Source: Cutibacterium namnetense (GTDB lineage Bacteria; Actinomycetota; Actinomycetes; Propionibacteriales; Propionibacteriaceae). Taken from it: 39,268 bases of DNA. Shown here one piece after another: positions 31,645-39,268 of the stretch. Every line of letters begins with the position of its first letter. Position 1 is the first letter of the stretch. The stretch spans positions 1 to 39,268 of the forward strand of contig NZ_LWHO01000003.1 in NCBI RefSeq assembly GCF_001642025.1, in the 5' to 3' direction. A model generated the notes under the pieces. It saw only the letters and a program-made list of their open reading frames with translations. It had not been told where the DNA came from and did no database searches. The position numbers were made by a program, and so were the translations under genes.

Positions 31645-33039
31645 ATGTCCCAGAGCCTTCCCAGTCTTGAGGCCCTTAACGCCCTGCCACGGGTGCAACA
31701 ACCGTCGTATCCCGATCCTCAGGTCACCGCCGAGGTCATCAACCAGCTGCGTCGCTTGCCCCCGTTAGTCTTTGCCGGAGAATGCGACGATCTTCGGGCC
31801 CATCTTGGGGCAGTCGCTAACCGTGAGGCGTTTTTGTTGCAAGGCGGCGATTGTGCCGAGACTTTTGCAGGGGTCAACGCGGCGAACATTAAGGGCAAGC
31901 TGCGAGTGTTGCTGTCGATGGCGGTTGTCATGACCTACGCAGGTCAGCTACCGGTAGTCAAGGTGGGCCGCATTGCTGGCCAGTACGCCAAGCCGAGATC
32001 TAAAGACACCGAGACTCGTCGCGGCCTCACTCTGCCCAGTTACCGAGGTGACGCCGTCAATGGCTTCGAGTTCACTGCGGAAGCTCGGGAGCACGATCCC
32101 AAGCGCTTGGTCGGGGTGTACAACGCTTCGGCAGCTACTCTCAACCTGGTACGAGCCTTTGCTACCGGCGGCTTTGCAGATCTTCGCGGCATTCACGCAT
32201 GGAACGCTGACTTTGTGCGTAACTCCAATGTGGAGGCTCGTTACGAGGCGCTGGCTTCGGAGATCGAACGGGCACTGGTGTTCATGATGGCGTGCGGAGT
32301 CGAAGACGATCAGCTCTCCACCGTCGACTTCTACGCCAGCCACGAAGCCCTCCTCCTCGATTACGAGCACGCGATGACGCGGGTCGACTCGCGCTCCCAG
32401 CTGCTCTACGACTGTTCGGGCCATTTGCTATGGATTGGTGAGCGAACCCGTCAGATTGATGGTGCCCACGTGGAGTTTTTGCGTCACGTGCGCAATCCGC
32501 TGGGTGTCAAGCTTGGCCCGACGACGACCGGGGAAGAAGCCGTCGCTATTGCTGATGCCCTGGATCCTGACCACGAGCCTGGCCGTCTGACCTTCATCAC
32601 CCGAATGGGGAGTAAGGCGGTACGTACTAACCTGCCAAGAGTCATCGAGGCGGTGGAGGCCACTGGACGTAAAGTGGTATGGAGCTGTGACCCCATGCAT
32701 GGCAACACGTTCGAAGCGGATAACGGCTACAAGACGCGGTCGTTTGCTGACGTGTGCGACGAGGTCAACGGGTTCTTCGACGTTCATGAGGAGTTGGGTA
32801 CCTGGCCTGGCGGTGTGCATATCGAGTTGACCGGAGACGATGTCACGGAGTGTCTGGGCGGTATCGACAAGCTAGCGGAAGCTGATCTGACAAACCGCTA
32901 TGAAACGGCCTGTGACCCCCGTCTGAACCGCAATCAGTCGTTGGAATTGGCCTTCATGGTCGCTGAGAGGTTGGCTGACGGCCGCATCAAGCGCAATGCC
33001 GTCAGCCCCCTGGCGAGGTTCCGCAGTATTGATCTGTGA
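31645..33039 (+). CDS. aroG: Class II 3-deoxy-7-phosphoheptulonate synthase
   Basis: A 464-residue enzyme that joins phosphoenolpyruvate and erythrose-4-phosphate, the first step of the shikimate pathway. It is the plant/mycobacterial class II type: LLQGGDCAETF (metal Cys), KVGRIAGQYAKPRS (PEP site), LRHVRNPLGVKLGPTT, WSCDPMHGNT (metal His), GVHIELTGDDVTECLGG (metal Glu) and ACDPRLNRNQSLELAF (metal Asp). The N-terminus is short and no chorismate mutase domain is attached. ATG 31645 gives the usual size; an in-frame ATG at 31612 would add 11 residues. It precedes a kinase region, as aroG-pknL does in M. tuberculosis. Confidence 0.93.
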   Translation: MSQSLPSLEALNALPRVQQPSYPDPQVTAEVINQLRRLPPLVFAGECDDLRAHLGAVANREAFLLQGGDCAETFAGVNAANIKGKLRVLLSMAVVMTYAGQLPVVKVGRIAGQYAKPRSKDTETRRGLTLPSYRGDAVNGFEFTAEAREHDPKRLVGVYNASAATLNLVRAFATGGFADLRGIHAWNADFVRNSNVEARYEALASEIERALVFMMACGVEDDQLSTVDFYASHEALLLDYEHAMTRVDSRSQLLYDCSGHLLWIGERTRQIDGAHVEFLRHVRNPLGVKLGPTTTGEEAVAIADALDPDHEPGRLTFITRMGSKAVRTNLPRVIEAVEATGRKVVWSCDPMHGNTFEADNGYKTRSFADVCDEVNGFFDVHEELGTWPGGVHIELTGDDVTECLGGIDKLAEADLTNRYETACDPRLNRNQSLELAFMVAERLADGRIKRNAVSPLARFRSIDL

Positions 33040-33089
33040 CCGAACCGAGACGTCCCTGAGGCGCTCGGTGGTGACGGATCGGTTCGGTC
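33038..33089 (+). terminator. Long-loop inverted repeat after aroG
   Basis: GACCGAACCGA and TCGGTTCGGTC pair perfectly across a 30-base loop, starting in the aroG stop codon. It probably ends or protects the aroG mRNA. The large loop is unusual for a terminator. Confidence 0.5.
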
Positions 33090-33143
33090 GTGAATATGAC
33101 TGAACTGGTTGCCGCCACTTGATGCCGGCGGAAGACTGAAGGT

Positions 33144-33791
33144 ATGAGAATTACGCATCTAGGACACTCCTGCATCCTCGTTGAAGCAGCCGGGCAGCGA
33201 GTCCTCGTTGACCCCGGTAACCTCAGCCAGTCCTGGCGCGGACTCACTGACCTGGACGCCATCCTTGTTACCCATCGCCATCCCGATCACGTCGATCCGG
33301 AGCACATCGGTGCCTTGGTTGACGCGAACTCAGGTGCGGTGGTGCGCGCTGAAGAGGGGGCTTGCCGCGAGATTCCGGCCCTTGACGCCGACCCCATTGC
33401 CCCGGGGGATGTGCTGCAGATCGGGGAGGTGAAAATTGAGGCGGTAGGGGGCCATCATGCCGTCATCCATCGTGATCTGGAACCGATCGGCAACGTCGGA
33501 TACCTCATTGGCGAGGGTCTTGGGACGATCCTCTACCACCCTGGTGACGAACTAGACGAGACCCCGCGTGGCGTTGACGTACTGGCTTGCCCGGCTCACG
33601 CCCCGTGGGCTGCGATGCATGAAACTGTGGACTTCGCGAGGTCGGTGGGAGCGCGTCACGGTTTTCTCATCCACGAAGGGCTGCTCAATGAGCGAGGCTG
33701 GCAGCTGTCGTTTGATCGACATCAGGAGATGGTACCGACCACTTTCCACGATCTGCGTGACGGCCAGCCATGGGAAGTGCCGCAGGACTGA
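33144..33791 (+). CDS. Metallo-beta-lactamase-fold hydrolase (UlaG-like)
   Basis: A 215-residue zinc hydrolase-like protein. MRITHLGHSCILVEAAGQRVLVDPG is the typical start of UlaG-like members, and VTHRHPDHVD is the metal-binding HxHxDH motif. Further ligands are probably in VGGHHAVIH and ILYHPGDELD. The substrate is unknown; relatives act on phosphodiesters, lactones or N-acyl lipids. ATG 33144 lacks a strong ribosome-binding site. It is on the same strand as aroG but separated by the inverted repeat at 33038-33089, and convergent to the EamA gene 16 bases away. Confidence 0.85.
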   Translation: MRITHLGHSCILVEAAGQRVLVDPGNLSQSWRGLTDLDAILVTHRHPDHVDPEHIGALVDANSGAVVRAEEGACREIPALDADPIAPGDVLQIGEVKIEAVGGHHAVIHRDLEPIGNVGYLIGEGLGTILYHPGDELDETPRGVDVLACPAHAPWAAMHETVDFARSVGARHGFLIHEGLLNERGWQLSFDRHQEMVPTTFHDLRDGQPWEVPQD

Positions 33792-33807
33792 TCCGAGTAG
33801 CGGGGGA

Positions 33808-34764
33808 TTAGAGCGTGTGGTCCATGCCTAACCTCGGAGTCCAGGCCGGATCGACCTGGACTACTGGGGGCTCGGTGTGGTGCTGCGGTGCGCCGCGGCG
33901 ACGACGAGGTGGACGCACGACTAAGACCATGGCGGCAAGAATGGCGATGCCGCCGATAGTGATGCGTCCGGTGAGGGTCTCACCGCCGAGACCAATAGCG
34001 AAGATGGCGCCCCACAGCGGCTCGGTGCACATGATGACGGCGGCGCGGGTAGATTCCACCCGGGCCTGTCCCCAGCTCTGCATGAAAGTCGTAAGGGTGC
34101 CGCAGATGATGGCCAAGTAGGCCAGGGCGAGCCAGTCCTCCATATGGGTGGGGGCACTCAGACCGCCGGGCAGGGCTGCAATGGTGCAGACGACGGCGAC
34201 GGTGATGGTTTGATACAGCCCAAGGGATGTGACGTTGGCTGGGTTGGCGAAGCGTCCAGTCGCGACGATGTGGCCGGCGTAGGCCACAGCGGAGGCCAGA
34301 GTCAGTAGCTGACCGATACCGAATCCGCTACCGAGGGTAGAGGGATCCACAGCCAGCACCCCCATGCCGACAGTTGCCAGTGCCACTGCTCCCCAGATGG
34401 CGGTGGAAATCTTCTTGCGGAAGATCACAGCGGCCAATAGTGGTGTGAAGACCACATAGAGACTGGTGATGAACCCGTTCATGGCGGCCTGGGTGGTTCC
34501 GAGCCCAATGGCTTGAAGTAGCTGCCCGGAGGCAAAGAGCACGCCGAGCACAACCCCCTTGGCCATGGTGCGCATATTGGTACGCCAGGCCTTCGGGAAG
34601 AGGATTCCGAATGCGGCGGCTGCCATGGCAAAACGGCACGCCAGCAGGTTCTCGGGGCTCATGTGGGCATACGCACCCTTCATGACGACGAGGGTCGATC
34701 CCCACAGGGCAGCCATGAGAAGAAGAGCGGGCACAGCCAGGCGCGAAGAACGAAAACCAACCAC
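33808..34764 (-). CDS. EamA/DMT-family transporter
   Basis: A 318-residue ten-helix permease with two EamA repeats. Repeat one opens LLMAALWGSTLVVMKGAYAHMSP, and repeat two begins near LLTLASAVAYAGHIVATGRF. The signature AAVIMCTEPLWGAIFAIGLGGE near the end of repeat two is typical of RhaT/YicL-type metabolite exporters. The cytosolic tail (PPRRRRGAPQHHTEPPVVQV) is basic then Pro-rich. The substrate is unknown. GTG 34764 has no ribosome-binding site, but a -10-like TATCAT sits seven bases upstream, which suggests leaderless translation. Confidence 0.87.
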   Translation of the reverse strand: MVGFRSSRLAVPALLLMAALWGSTLVVMKGAYAHMSPENLLACRFAMAAAAFGILFPKAWRTNMRTMAKGVVLGVLFASGQLLQAIGLGTTQAAMNGFITSLYVVFTPLLAAVIFRKKISTAIWGAVALATVGMGVLAVDPSTLGSGFGIGQLLTLASAVAYAGHIVATGRFANPANVTSLGLYQTITVAVVCTIAALPGGLSAPTHMEDWLALAYLAIICGTLTTFMQSWGQARVESTRAAVIMCTEPLWGAIFAIGLGGETLTGRITIGGIAILAAMVLVVRPPRRRRGAPQHHTEPPVVQVDPAWTPRLGMDHTL

Positions 34765-34771
34765 GAATCGA

Positions 34772-34801
34772 ATGATACGCGGGAGAATCTTCGCTTCGCA
34801 A
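34772..34801 (-). promoter_or_regulatory. Promoter giving a leaderless EamA mRNA
   Basis: On the minus strand, TTGCGA, an 18-base spacer and TATCAT end seven bases before the GTG at 34764. Transcription would therefore begin at the start codon. Confidence 0.5.
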
Positions 34802-34813
34802 CCCTAATCGACA

Positions 34814-36226
34814 TCAAATATTTCGTGAGACGCTGTTCATGCGGGATGATTCTCCGTGAACGGATATTCGTTCGACTGAATTTGTACCGTGCAACTCGCT
34901 TGCGGAGTATCGAGAAGAGGTGAAGTGGAAGACGAGGTAAGCGCACAACACCGTTACTACAACGATGAAGACAGCGGCGATGGCGCCACGACGACGGCGA
35001 TGAACGGCGTCCTGAGCCAGCCTGGAACGGGATGCCGGGTGGGTAGCACGCCGATGTACAGGCTGTGGACGCGGCCGAGAGTGGTTGGCGGGTCGCGTCG
35101 GTGGGTGCGGACGGTCCATGGGAGACAGCGGAGAATCCGGAATTGAGACCGGTGTAGGTGGTGACATCGGAGTACCCGTGCGAGACCACGGCGGAACTGA
35201 CGCCGTGCCCGGTCGTACCGCTTCGTTCCGTCGTCGGGTGGATCGATCCCCCTCGGGTGCATGAGCTATCGGATTGGCGATGACAGTATTCGGCTGGGGT
35301 GCTCTGCTCTGGAGGGTGGCCAGGGCTGGATCGTCCGTGCGGCCGGTTGCCAGTGCATGACGGACGCGGCGAAGGAGGTCGAGCAGGGCCCTCCCATTCG
35401 CGGGGCGCTTCACAGGGTCGCGGGAAGTGCAGGCACGTACCAAGCCGTCAAGATATCCTGGAATAAGCCAGGCGATATCGCGCTCAACTCGGGTGCCATT
35501 GGCCAAGTACTGCGAGGGCGCAGGAACATCCTTGTTGACGTGGGCCCACGCCACCTGAATTGGAGAGTCGCCAGTATGGGGCTTGTGTCCAGTGAGCATC
35601 TCAAAAAGCACGATGCCGGCCGAGTAGATGTCCGAACGCTCGTCGGAGCTACCGTGTGTCACCCGCTCGGGTGGAATGTAGGACACCGTTCCAATGAGCT
35701 GCCCAGATGTTGCTGACATCGTGCGGTTGCCAACGGCTCGGGCCAAACCAAAATCAGCCACCTTGATCTGACCACGATCAGAGATGAGGACGTTTTCGGG
35801 TTTGACGTCACGATGTACCAGGCCATCCTCGTGGGCGCTAGCGAGGGCCGAGATAACTGGCTCGAGGAGATCCAAAGCGCGCACCGGGGTGAGTGGCGCC
35901 TCCTGGGTGATGACGTGACGCAGGGTGCACCCGGGTACGTACTCCATGACGATGAAGGGACGATCCCCCTCCATACCTTGGTCGAAAACTGACACCACAT
36001 GGGGATTGACGAGCCGGGCCGCGGCCTTCGCCTCAGAATCGAATCGCTCAGCGAGTTCTGCGTCGAGCCCCTCATGCATCACCTTGACCGCGACTATGCG
36101 AGGAAGACATAGGTCTTGGGCCCGGTAGACGGTAGCCATCCCGCCACGAGCGATCTTGGACACGATCTCGTAACGACCCTCGAGGATATGACCCACTAAA
36201 GGGTCAGTGCTCATGGTCATGCTCAC
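34814..36226 (-). CDS. pknL: PknL-like Ser/Thr protein kinase without PASTA repeats
   Basis: A 470-residue membrane-anchored Hanks kinase. The catalytic domain (about 15-280) shows IARGGMATVY (glycine loop), VAVKVM (ATP Lys), LVHRDVKPENVLI, VADFGLARAVGNRT and GTVSYIPPERV. A Pro/Arg/Ser-rich juxtamembrane linker leads to one helix, GAIAAVFIVVVTVLCAYLVF (about 410-430). Only about 40 residues lie outside, with no PASTA repeat, unlike typical PknB. GTG 36226 follows GAGG with an eight-base spacer. The neighbourhood with aroG and a polyprenyl synthetase mirrors M. tuberculosis pknL, so I use that symbol with some reserve. Without PASTA, peptidoglycan sensing is doubtful. Confidence 0.82.
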   Translation of the reverse strand: MSMTMSTDPLVGHILEGRYEIVSKIARGGMATVYRAQDLCLPRIVAVKVMHEGLDAELAERFDSEAKAAARLVNPHVVSVFDQGMEGDRPFIVMEYVPGCTLRHVITQEAPLTPVRALDLLEPVISALASAHEDGLVHRDVKPENVLISDRGQIKVADFGLARAVGNRTMSATSGQLIGTVSYIPPERVTHGSSDERSDIYSAGIVLFEMLTGHKPHTGDSPIQVAWAHVNKDVPAPSQYLANGTRVERDIAWLIPGYLDGLVRACTSRDPVKRPANGRALLDLLRRVRHALATGRTDDPALATLQSRAPQPNTVIANPIAHAPEGDRSTRRRNEAVRPGTASVPPWSRTGTPMSPPTPVSIPDSPLSPMDRPHPPTRPANHSRPRPQPVHRRATHPASRSRLAQDAVHRRRRGAIAAVFIVVVTVLCAYLVFHFTSSRYSASELHGTNSVERISVHGESSRMNSVSRNI

Positions 36227-36339
36227 GATTACGCCTCACGCACGGTTGGGGAAGGAGGGGGTGCGACCCACTTCAGAGTGTATGCGTAGTCCTTCGGAAG
36301 GCACCGGAAGATGAACCGGCGAGTCCATAGGCTGAGGTC

Positions 36340-36783
36340 ATGACCGTTGCCCCCTGGTTTCGTTCTCGCCGGTGGTCTATCTGGATTATGGCCCTGCTGT
36401 CGGCTGTAGTCGTGGGTTGTTCAGCGCCCGAGCATTCAGCTTCGGCAAGCTCGAACGCGACTATGACACCGGCACCCGTCATGACTACCACACAGCCATC
36501 TGATGGGTTGTCCACCATTGCGGAAGACGAGCTGCCTACCCAGGCTCGGCAGACTCTCAAACTCATTGACGCCGGCGGGCCCTTCCCGTTCAGTCGAGAT
36601 GGAATTGTTTACCATAACAACAGTGATGCGCTACCTCATCACAAGGACGGCTGGTACCACGAGTACACCGTTGCTACTCCTGGAATCCACGGTCGAGGAC
36701 CACGTCGCATCGTGTGCGGTTCAGACTCCGCCTGCTTCTGGACGCCGGACCACTACTCAACGTTTAAGAGGATCATGCGATGA
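36340..36783 (+). CDS. Lipoprotein guanyl-specific RNase (RNase Sa family)
   Basis: A 147-residue secreted ribonuclease. The N-terminus has basic residues, a hydrophobic core and a lipobox SAVVVGC, with Cys27 as lipidation site, then a Ser/Thr/Pro-rich linker. The mature domain LPTQARQTLKLIDAGGPFPF to the end follows RNase Sa/barnase-type microbial RNases. Glu108 in WYHEYTV, Arg119 and Arg123 in GRGPRRIVCG, and His138 in TPDHYSTF sit at the catalytic positions. It should cut RNA after guanine. The barstar gene overlaps its last four bases, so this is a toxin with its inhibitor. ATG 36340 has a GAGG unusually close (two bases). Confidence 0.83.
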   Translation: MTVAPWFRSRRWSIWIMALLSAVVVGCSAPEHSASASSNATMTPAPVMTTTQPSDGLSTIAEDELPTQARQTLKLIDAGGPFPFSRDGIVYHNNSDALPHHKDGWYHEYTVATPGIHGRGPRRIVCGSDSACFWTPDHYSTFKRIMR

Positions 36784-37178
36784 TGGCCGACATGCAGTCA
36801 GGTTCCGACCCCGAAGCCGGCGGCCCCATCGGCTCGGGCATCCTTCTTGTTGATCCGGCGCATAGTTTCGACCCTGGCAAGGTAGCGACGGCGTGGCGCG
36901 AGGCTGGGTGGCGCATCTTCCATATGAGTGGGGGAGCCGACTTGGATTCTGTTCTTGCCGGGTTTGGGCACGCCCTTTCATTTCCTAGCTGGTACGGGCA
37001 CAACCTTGACGCACTGCGTGACTGCTTAGCCGACCTGGAGGCAGACACGGCGGTGATGTGGACCGGCTGGCAGCCCTTCCAGCGCGACAATCCGCAGGAC
37101 TGGGGTCGGCTAGTTGAGGTCATTGGTCAGCATCTAGACGAGGATGAGGCTAACGGTTTCGCTGTCCTCCTGGTGTGA
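36780..37178 (+). CDS. Barstar-family RNase inhibitor
   Basis: A 132-residue barstar-like protein. The core GWRIFHMSGGADLDSVLAGF, HALSFPSWYGHNLDALRDCLADL and the final strand FAVLLV match barstar, whose Asp/Tyr/Trp surface plugs the RNase active site. The N-terminal 25 residues are an extra acidic, Gly/Pro-rich stretch. ATG 36780 overlaps the RNase stop (ATGA; a second ATG follows at 36783). It is cytosolic and should protect the cell against the RNase before export or on re-entry. It is convergent with the polyprenyl synthetase gene, 24 bases away. Confidence 0.88.
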   Translation: MMADMQSGSDPEAGGPIGSGILLVDPAHSFDPGKVATAWREAGWRIFHMSGGADLDSVLAGFGHALSFPSWYGHNLDALRDCLADLEADTAVMWTGWQPFQRDNPQDWGRLVEVIGQHLDEDEANGFAVLLV

Positions 37179-37202
37179 AGCTCAGGCTGCAGGGTAGCGG
37201 TA

Positions 37203-38300
37203 TCAGAAATGACGTTCGACGCATTGGCGAGCTAATTCCCGCAGGGCGACTCGGCCGTCCTCGGTCATCTCGACGTTCTCGAGAGCTGCGACGGCGCGAT
37301 CGTGGCACTGCACAATTGTTGCCTCGACAGCCTCTCGCGCCCCACTCGTCTCGATAATGTGGCGGGCGGTGGCGACGTCGTCGTCGTCGAGATCGGGACG
37401 ACCCAGCAACGATTTCAAGCGAGCGGCGTCGTCGGAGTCGGCCCGATTGAGCGCATGGGCGACGAGCACAGTCCGCTTGCCTTCCCTCAGGTCGTCGCCA
37501 GCGGGCTTGCCAGTCAATTCGGCGTCGCCGAAGACGCCGAGAAGATCGTCGCGGTACTGGAACGCCCGTCCGATGGGGGAGCCGAAGTCTGCCATTGTCT
37601 GTTGCAGACGGTCGGAGCCGCCAGCCAGGGCTACACCAATCTGACACGGGCGAACGACTGTGTAGGAGGCGCACTTGTACTCCACGACTCGGCCGACCAG
37701 GTCGAGAGCGGATTCGGAATCGGATCCCGCCATCCCTGACTGTGAGGTGACGTCGAGGACCTGGCCGCAGGTGACCTCAGTGCGCATGGCGTCAAGCAGT
37801 GGAATAGCTGCTGCCAGTTTGTCAGCGTGTATCGGGGCGGACGTGAACATCTGCGATGACCACATGAGCAGCAGGTCACCGAGCAAGATCGCGATGTCGA
37901 ACCCGAACTGCTCCGCGGGCCCGTCTCCGTGGGCAGTGATATGGGCCGCCTCGAAGCGACGGTGTGCCGAACGTAACCCACGTCGAGTGTCGGAATGGTC
38001 CATGAGGTCGTCGTGGACCAGGGCGGAAACGTGCAGAAACTCGAGGCTCGCCGCAGCCTGTAACAGACCACGGGGCTCAACGGGTTGGCCTGCCGCAGCC
38101 ACATGACCCCAGTAGCAGAAGGCCGGGCGTAGCCGCTTGCCGCCGCCGGTGTAATCGCGAGCGGCATCGAGAATGGGGGACAGCTCGGCGCCGATCGTGT
38201 CTAGGACCCGCTGTTCGTCGTCGAGAAAGGACAAGATCCTTGCGCTCACGGAGTCACGAAAGTCAGCGCTGACCGGAGATGACGGATCAAAGGGGTACAT
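37203..38300 (-). CDS. Polyprenyl diphosphate synthase (IdsA type)
   Basis: A 365-residue trans-isoprenyl diphosphate synthase that adds isopentenyl units to make C15-C20 or longer diphosphates for quinones, carotenoids or lipid carriers. The first aspartate motif is VHDDLMDHSDTRRG, with GGKRLRP upstream for diphosphate binding. The second is FQYRDDLLGVFGD, where the usual DDxxD reads DDLLG, followed by TGKPAGDDLREGKRT. Position matches M. tuberculosis idsA2 (Rv2173) beside pknL. Chain length cannot be fixed by eye. ATG 38300 is the clear start. Confidence 0.88.
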   Translation of the reverse strand: MYPFDPSSPVSADFRDSVSARILSFLDDEQRVLDTIGAELSPILDAARDYTGGGKRLRPAFCYWGHVAAAGQPVEPRGLLQAAASLEFLHVSALVHDDLMDHSDTRRGLRSAHRRFEAAHITAHGDGPAEQFGFDIAILLGDLLLMWSSQMFTSAPIHADKLAAAIPLLDAMRTEVTCGQVLDVTSQSGMAGSDSESALDLVGRVVEYKCASYTVVRPCQIGVALAGGSDRLQQTMADFGSPIGRAFQYRDDLLGVFGDAELTGKPAGDDLREGKRTVLVAHALNRADSDDAARLKSLLGRPDLDDDDVATARHIIETSGAREAVEATIVQCHDRAVAALENVEMTEDGRVALRELARQCVERHF

Positions 38301-38331
38301 ACCGCCAGCATAGAGGTGCCTGATGCCCAGT

Positions 38332-38544
38332 CTCGCGCTTATGCAGCCCCAGGAGCCGGCCGTTGCCGACCTGCTGGCCTGGGCGCAGCGTCGGAGGAAC
38401 TATGCAGATCACGTGAACAGACTCGTCGGCTCTGGCATGGACAGACCACTACCACATCCTCAGCAGGCCTCGTGTGACCACAGAGCTTCGGACCATGCTG
38501 ATGCACCGGCGTCCCGAACGGGCTGGTGTTCCTCGGACAGCTGA
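38332..38544 (+). CDS. Doubtful small ORF between polyprenyl synthase and helicase
   Basis: A possible 70-residue protein whose first part reads LMQPQEPAVADLLAWAQRRR; it overlaps the helicase 3' end by 85 bases on the other strand. An upstream ATG at 38323 follows AGAGG with a six-base spacer, so the start may be there. I see no family resemblance. It may be a short real gene, a remnant or chance; the 38301-38459 gap is otherwise empty. Confidence 0.2.
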   Translation, partial: LALMQPQEPAVADLLAWAQRRRNYADHVNRLVGSGMDRPLPHPQQASCDHRASDHADAPASRTGWCSSDS

Positions 38545-39268
38545 GATGAGTTCTGCTTCCTGAGCCCTACGACCGCTAGCCGCTGAGTCGGGCGGGTCAG
38601 AGCGACGTAGAGGACCCGGACGCCACCGGCGAGATTGCCGGTCTCGGCAACAATGCGCTCGGGATCGACGACTACGGCACCGTCATACTCGAGTCCTTTG
38701 GCCTGCATGGTCGTCACCGTGATGATGCGCGGATCGTCGGCAAACTCGCGTGCCTGCTCGACGAGGCCGGCCGGGCAGAGCAAACCGATCGTCCCGTCCA
38801 CTGACTTGAGCATCTCGTCGAGCTGCGAGCGTACCTGTGCCCATAGGTCGTCGGTACGCACCACCGTGGGATTGACCCCAACCGACCGCACTGGCTGCGG
38901 AAGATCAGCGTCGGGCTGGACGCTAACGACCACATCGGCGGCGAGATTAAAGACCTCGGCTGGGGAACGATAGTTCTTGGTCAGAGTGAAGGTACGTGAT
39001 GGTGAGTTACCGACCAACTCGTCCAGGGCCGCCTTGGTCTGGTCGGGGTGGGGAAAGGCCGACTGGGCGGGATCCCCGACGATTGTCCAGGAGGCCTGCC
39101 GACCTCGACGTCCGATCATCCGCCACTGCATGGGGGAGATGCCCTGGGCCTCGTCGACAAGGACGTGAGCGAAGGTGTCGCGGGGCTCGTTCTGGTCAAT
39201 CTGCCGGGCGTCGTGGAGACGATCGCTGAGGGTGACGAGCTCCTCGGCGTCGCCTCCCTCGATAAAGA
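38460..39268 (-). CDS. HelD/UvrD-like superfamily 1 helicase, C-terminal part
   Basis: The 5' part of the gene lies outside the window; about 268 codons are present and the frame stays open to the edge. VLVDEAQGISPMQWRM is Walker B/motif II in its HelD form (DEAQ), FTLTKNYRSPAEVF is motif IV-like, VTTMQAKGLEYDGAVVVDP is motif V and VRVLYVALTRPTQRLAVVG is motif VI. These fit the HelD/HelR group, which releases stalled RNA polymerase, better than classical UvrD or PcrA. Without the N-terminal domain this remains likely, not certain. Confidence 0.82.
   Translation of the reverse strand, partial: FIEGGDAEELVTLSDRLHDARQIDQNEPRDTFAHVLVDEAQGISPMQWRMIGRRGRQASWTIVGDPAQSAFPHPDQTKAALDELVGNSPSRTFTLTKNYRSPAEVFNLAADVVVSVQPDADLPQPVRSVGVNPTVVRTDDLWAQVRSQLDEMLKSVDGTIGLLCPAGLVEQAREFADDPRIITVTTMQAKGLEYDGAVVVDPERIVAETGNLAGGVRVLYVALTRPTQRLAVVGLRKQNSSQLSEEHQPVRDAGASAWSEALWSHEAC

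Noticed and set aside
36340-37178. RNase-barstar as a classical type II toxin-antitoxin module
   Set aside because: The toxin carries an export/lipoprotein signal and its gene comes first, which fits a secreted effector with immunity protein better than an intracellular type II system.
1-39268. CRISPR arrays, tRNA/rRNA genes, insertion sequences, prophage
   Set aside because: I looked for regular direct repeats, cloverleaf-like ends, transposase motifs and phage genes and saw none. This is a by-eye search; tRNAscan and an IS search would settle it.

Overview
The window looks like chromosomal DNA of a high-GC actinobacterium, most likely a Propionibacteriaceae member close to Cutibacterium. 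That name is an inference from protein character, gene order and moderate GC; I ran no search. The order is the conserved actinobacterial block known from Mycobacterium tuberculosis around Rv2173-Rv2215: lipoyl E2, pepA/pepB, ErpA, ctaC/ctaF, qcrB-qcrA-qcrC-ctaE, a DEDD exonuclease/UvrC-like protein, NlpC/P60, an acyltransferase, class II DAHP synthase, a PknL-like kinase and a polyprenyl synthetase.

Layout. 1-4.6 kb: start of the E2 gene, leucyl aminopeptidase, three small or membrane proteins, and a PspA-PspAA envelope-stress pair. 4.8-8.3 kb: an A-type Fe-S carrier, then ctaC-ctaD-ctaF for the aa3 oxidase. 8.4-14.2 kb: an accessory stretch separating the two halves of the respiratory supercomplex. 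It holds a MacB/FtsX-type ABC transporter, an 18-codon ORF just upstream of it, a secreted trypsin-like protease broken by a frameshift, and an NAD(P)-binding protein. 14.2-16.1 kb: a GuaB1-type CBS-domain GMP reductase and a divergent alkyltransferase-like protein. 16.1-20.4 kb: the ctaE-qcrC-qcrA-qcrB operon (minus strand). 20.6-23.9 kb: a degenerate receiver protein, an HTH gene plus prepilin peptidase pair, and a membrane protein with a C-terminal Ada-like domain. 24.1-29.6 kb: cyclophilin, a rhomboid that appears to have lost its catalytic residues, the DnaQ/GIY-YIG nuclease, a peptidoglycan hydrolase and a ROK glucokinase. 29.6-34.8 kb: a small membrane protein, two PlsC-like proteins, DAHP synthase, a metallo-beta-lactamase-fold hydrolase and an EamA transporter. 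34.8-39.3 kb: a PknL-like kinase without PASTA repeats, a lipoprotein RNase of the RNase Sa family with its barstar, a polyprenyl synthetase and the C-terminal part of a HelD/UvrD-type helicase.

How the genes work together. CtaC/D/E/F and QcrA/B/C build the fused bc1-aa3 supercomplex, with ErpA supplying Fe-S clusters. PspA/PspAA, NlpC/P60, the Ser/Thr kinase, the acyltransferases and the polyprenyl synthetase serve the envelope. The candidates for something undescribed are the micro-ORF beside the ABC exporter, the orphan HTH-prepilin peptidase pair with its palindromic upstream region, the surface RNase-barstar pair and the pseudo-rhomboid. Many gene ends carry perfect GC-rich hairpins without a T-tract.
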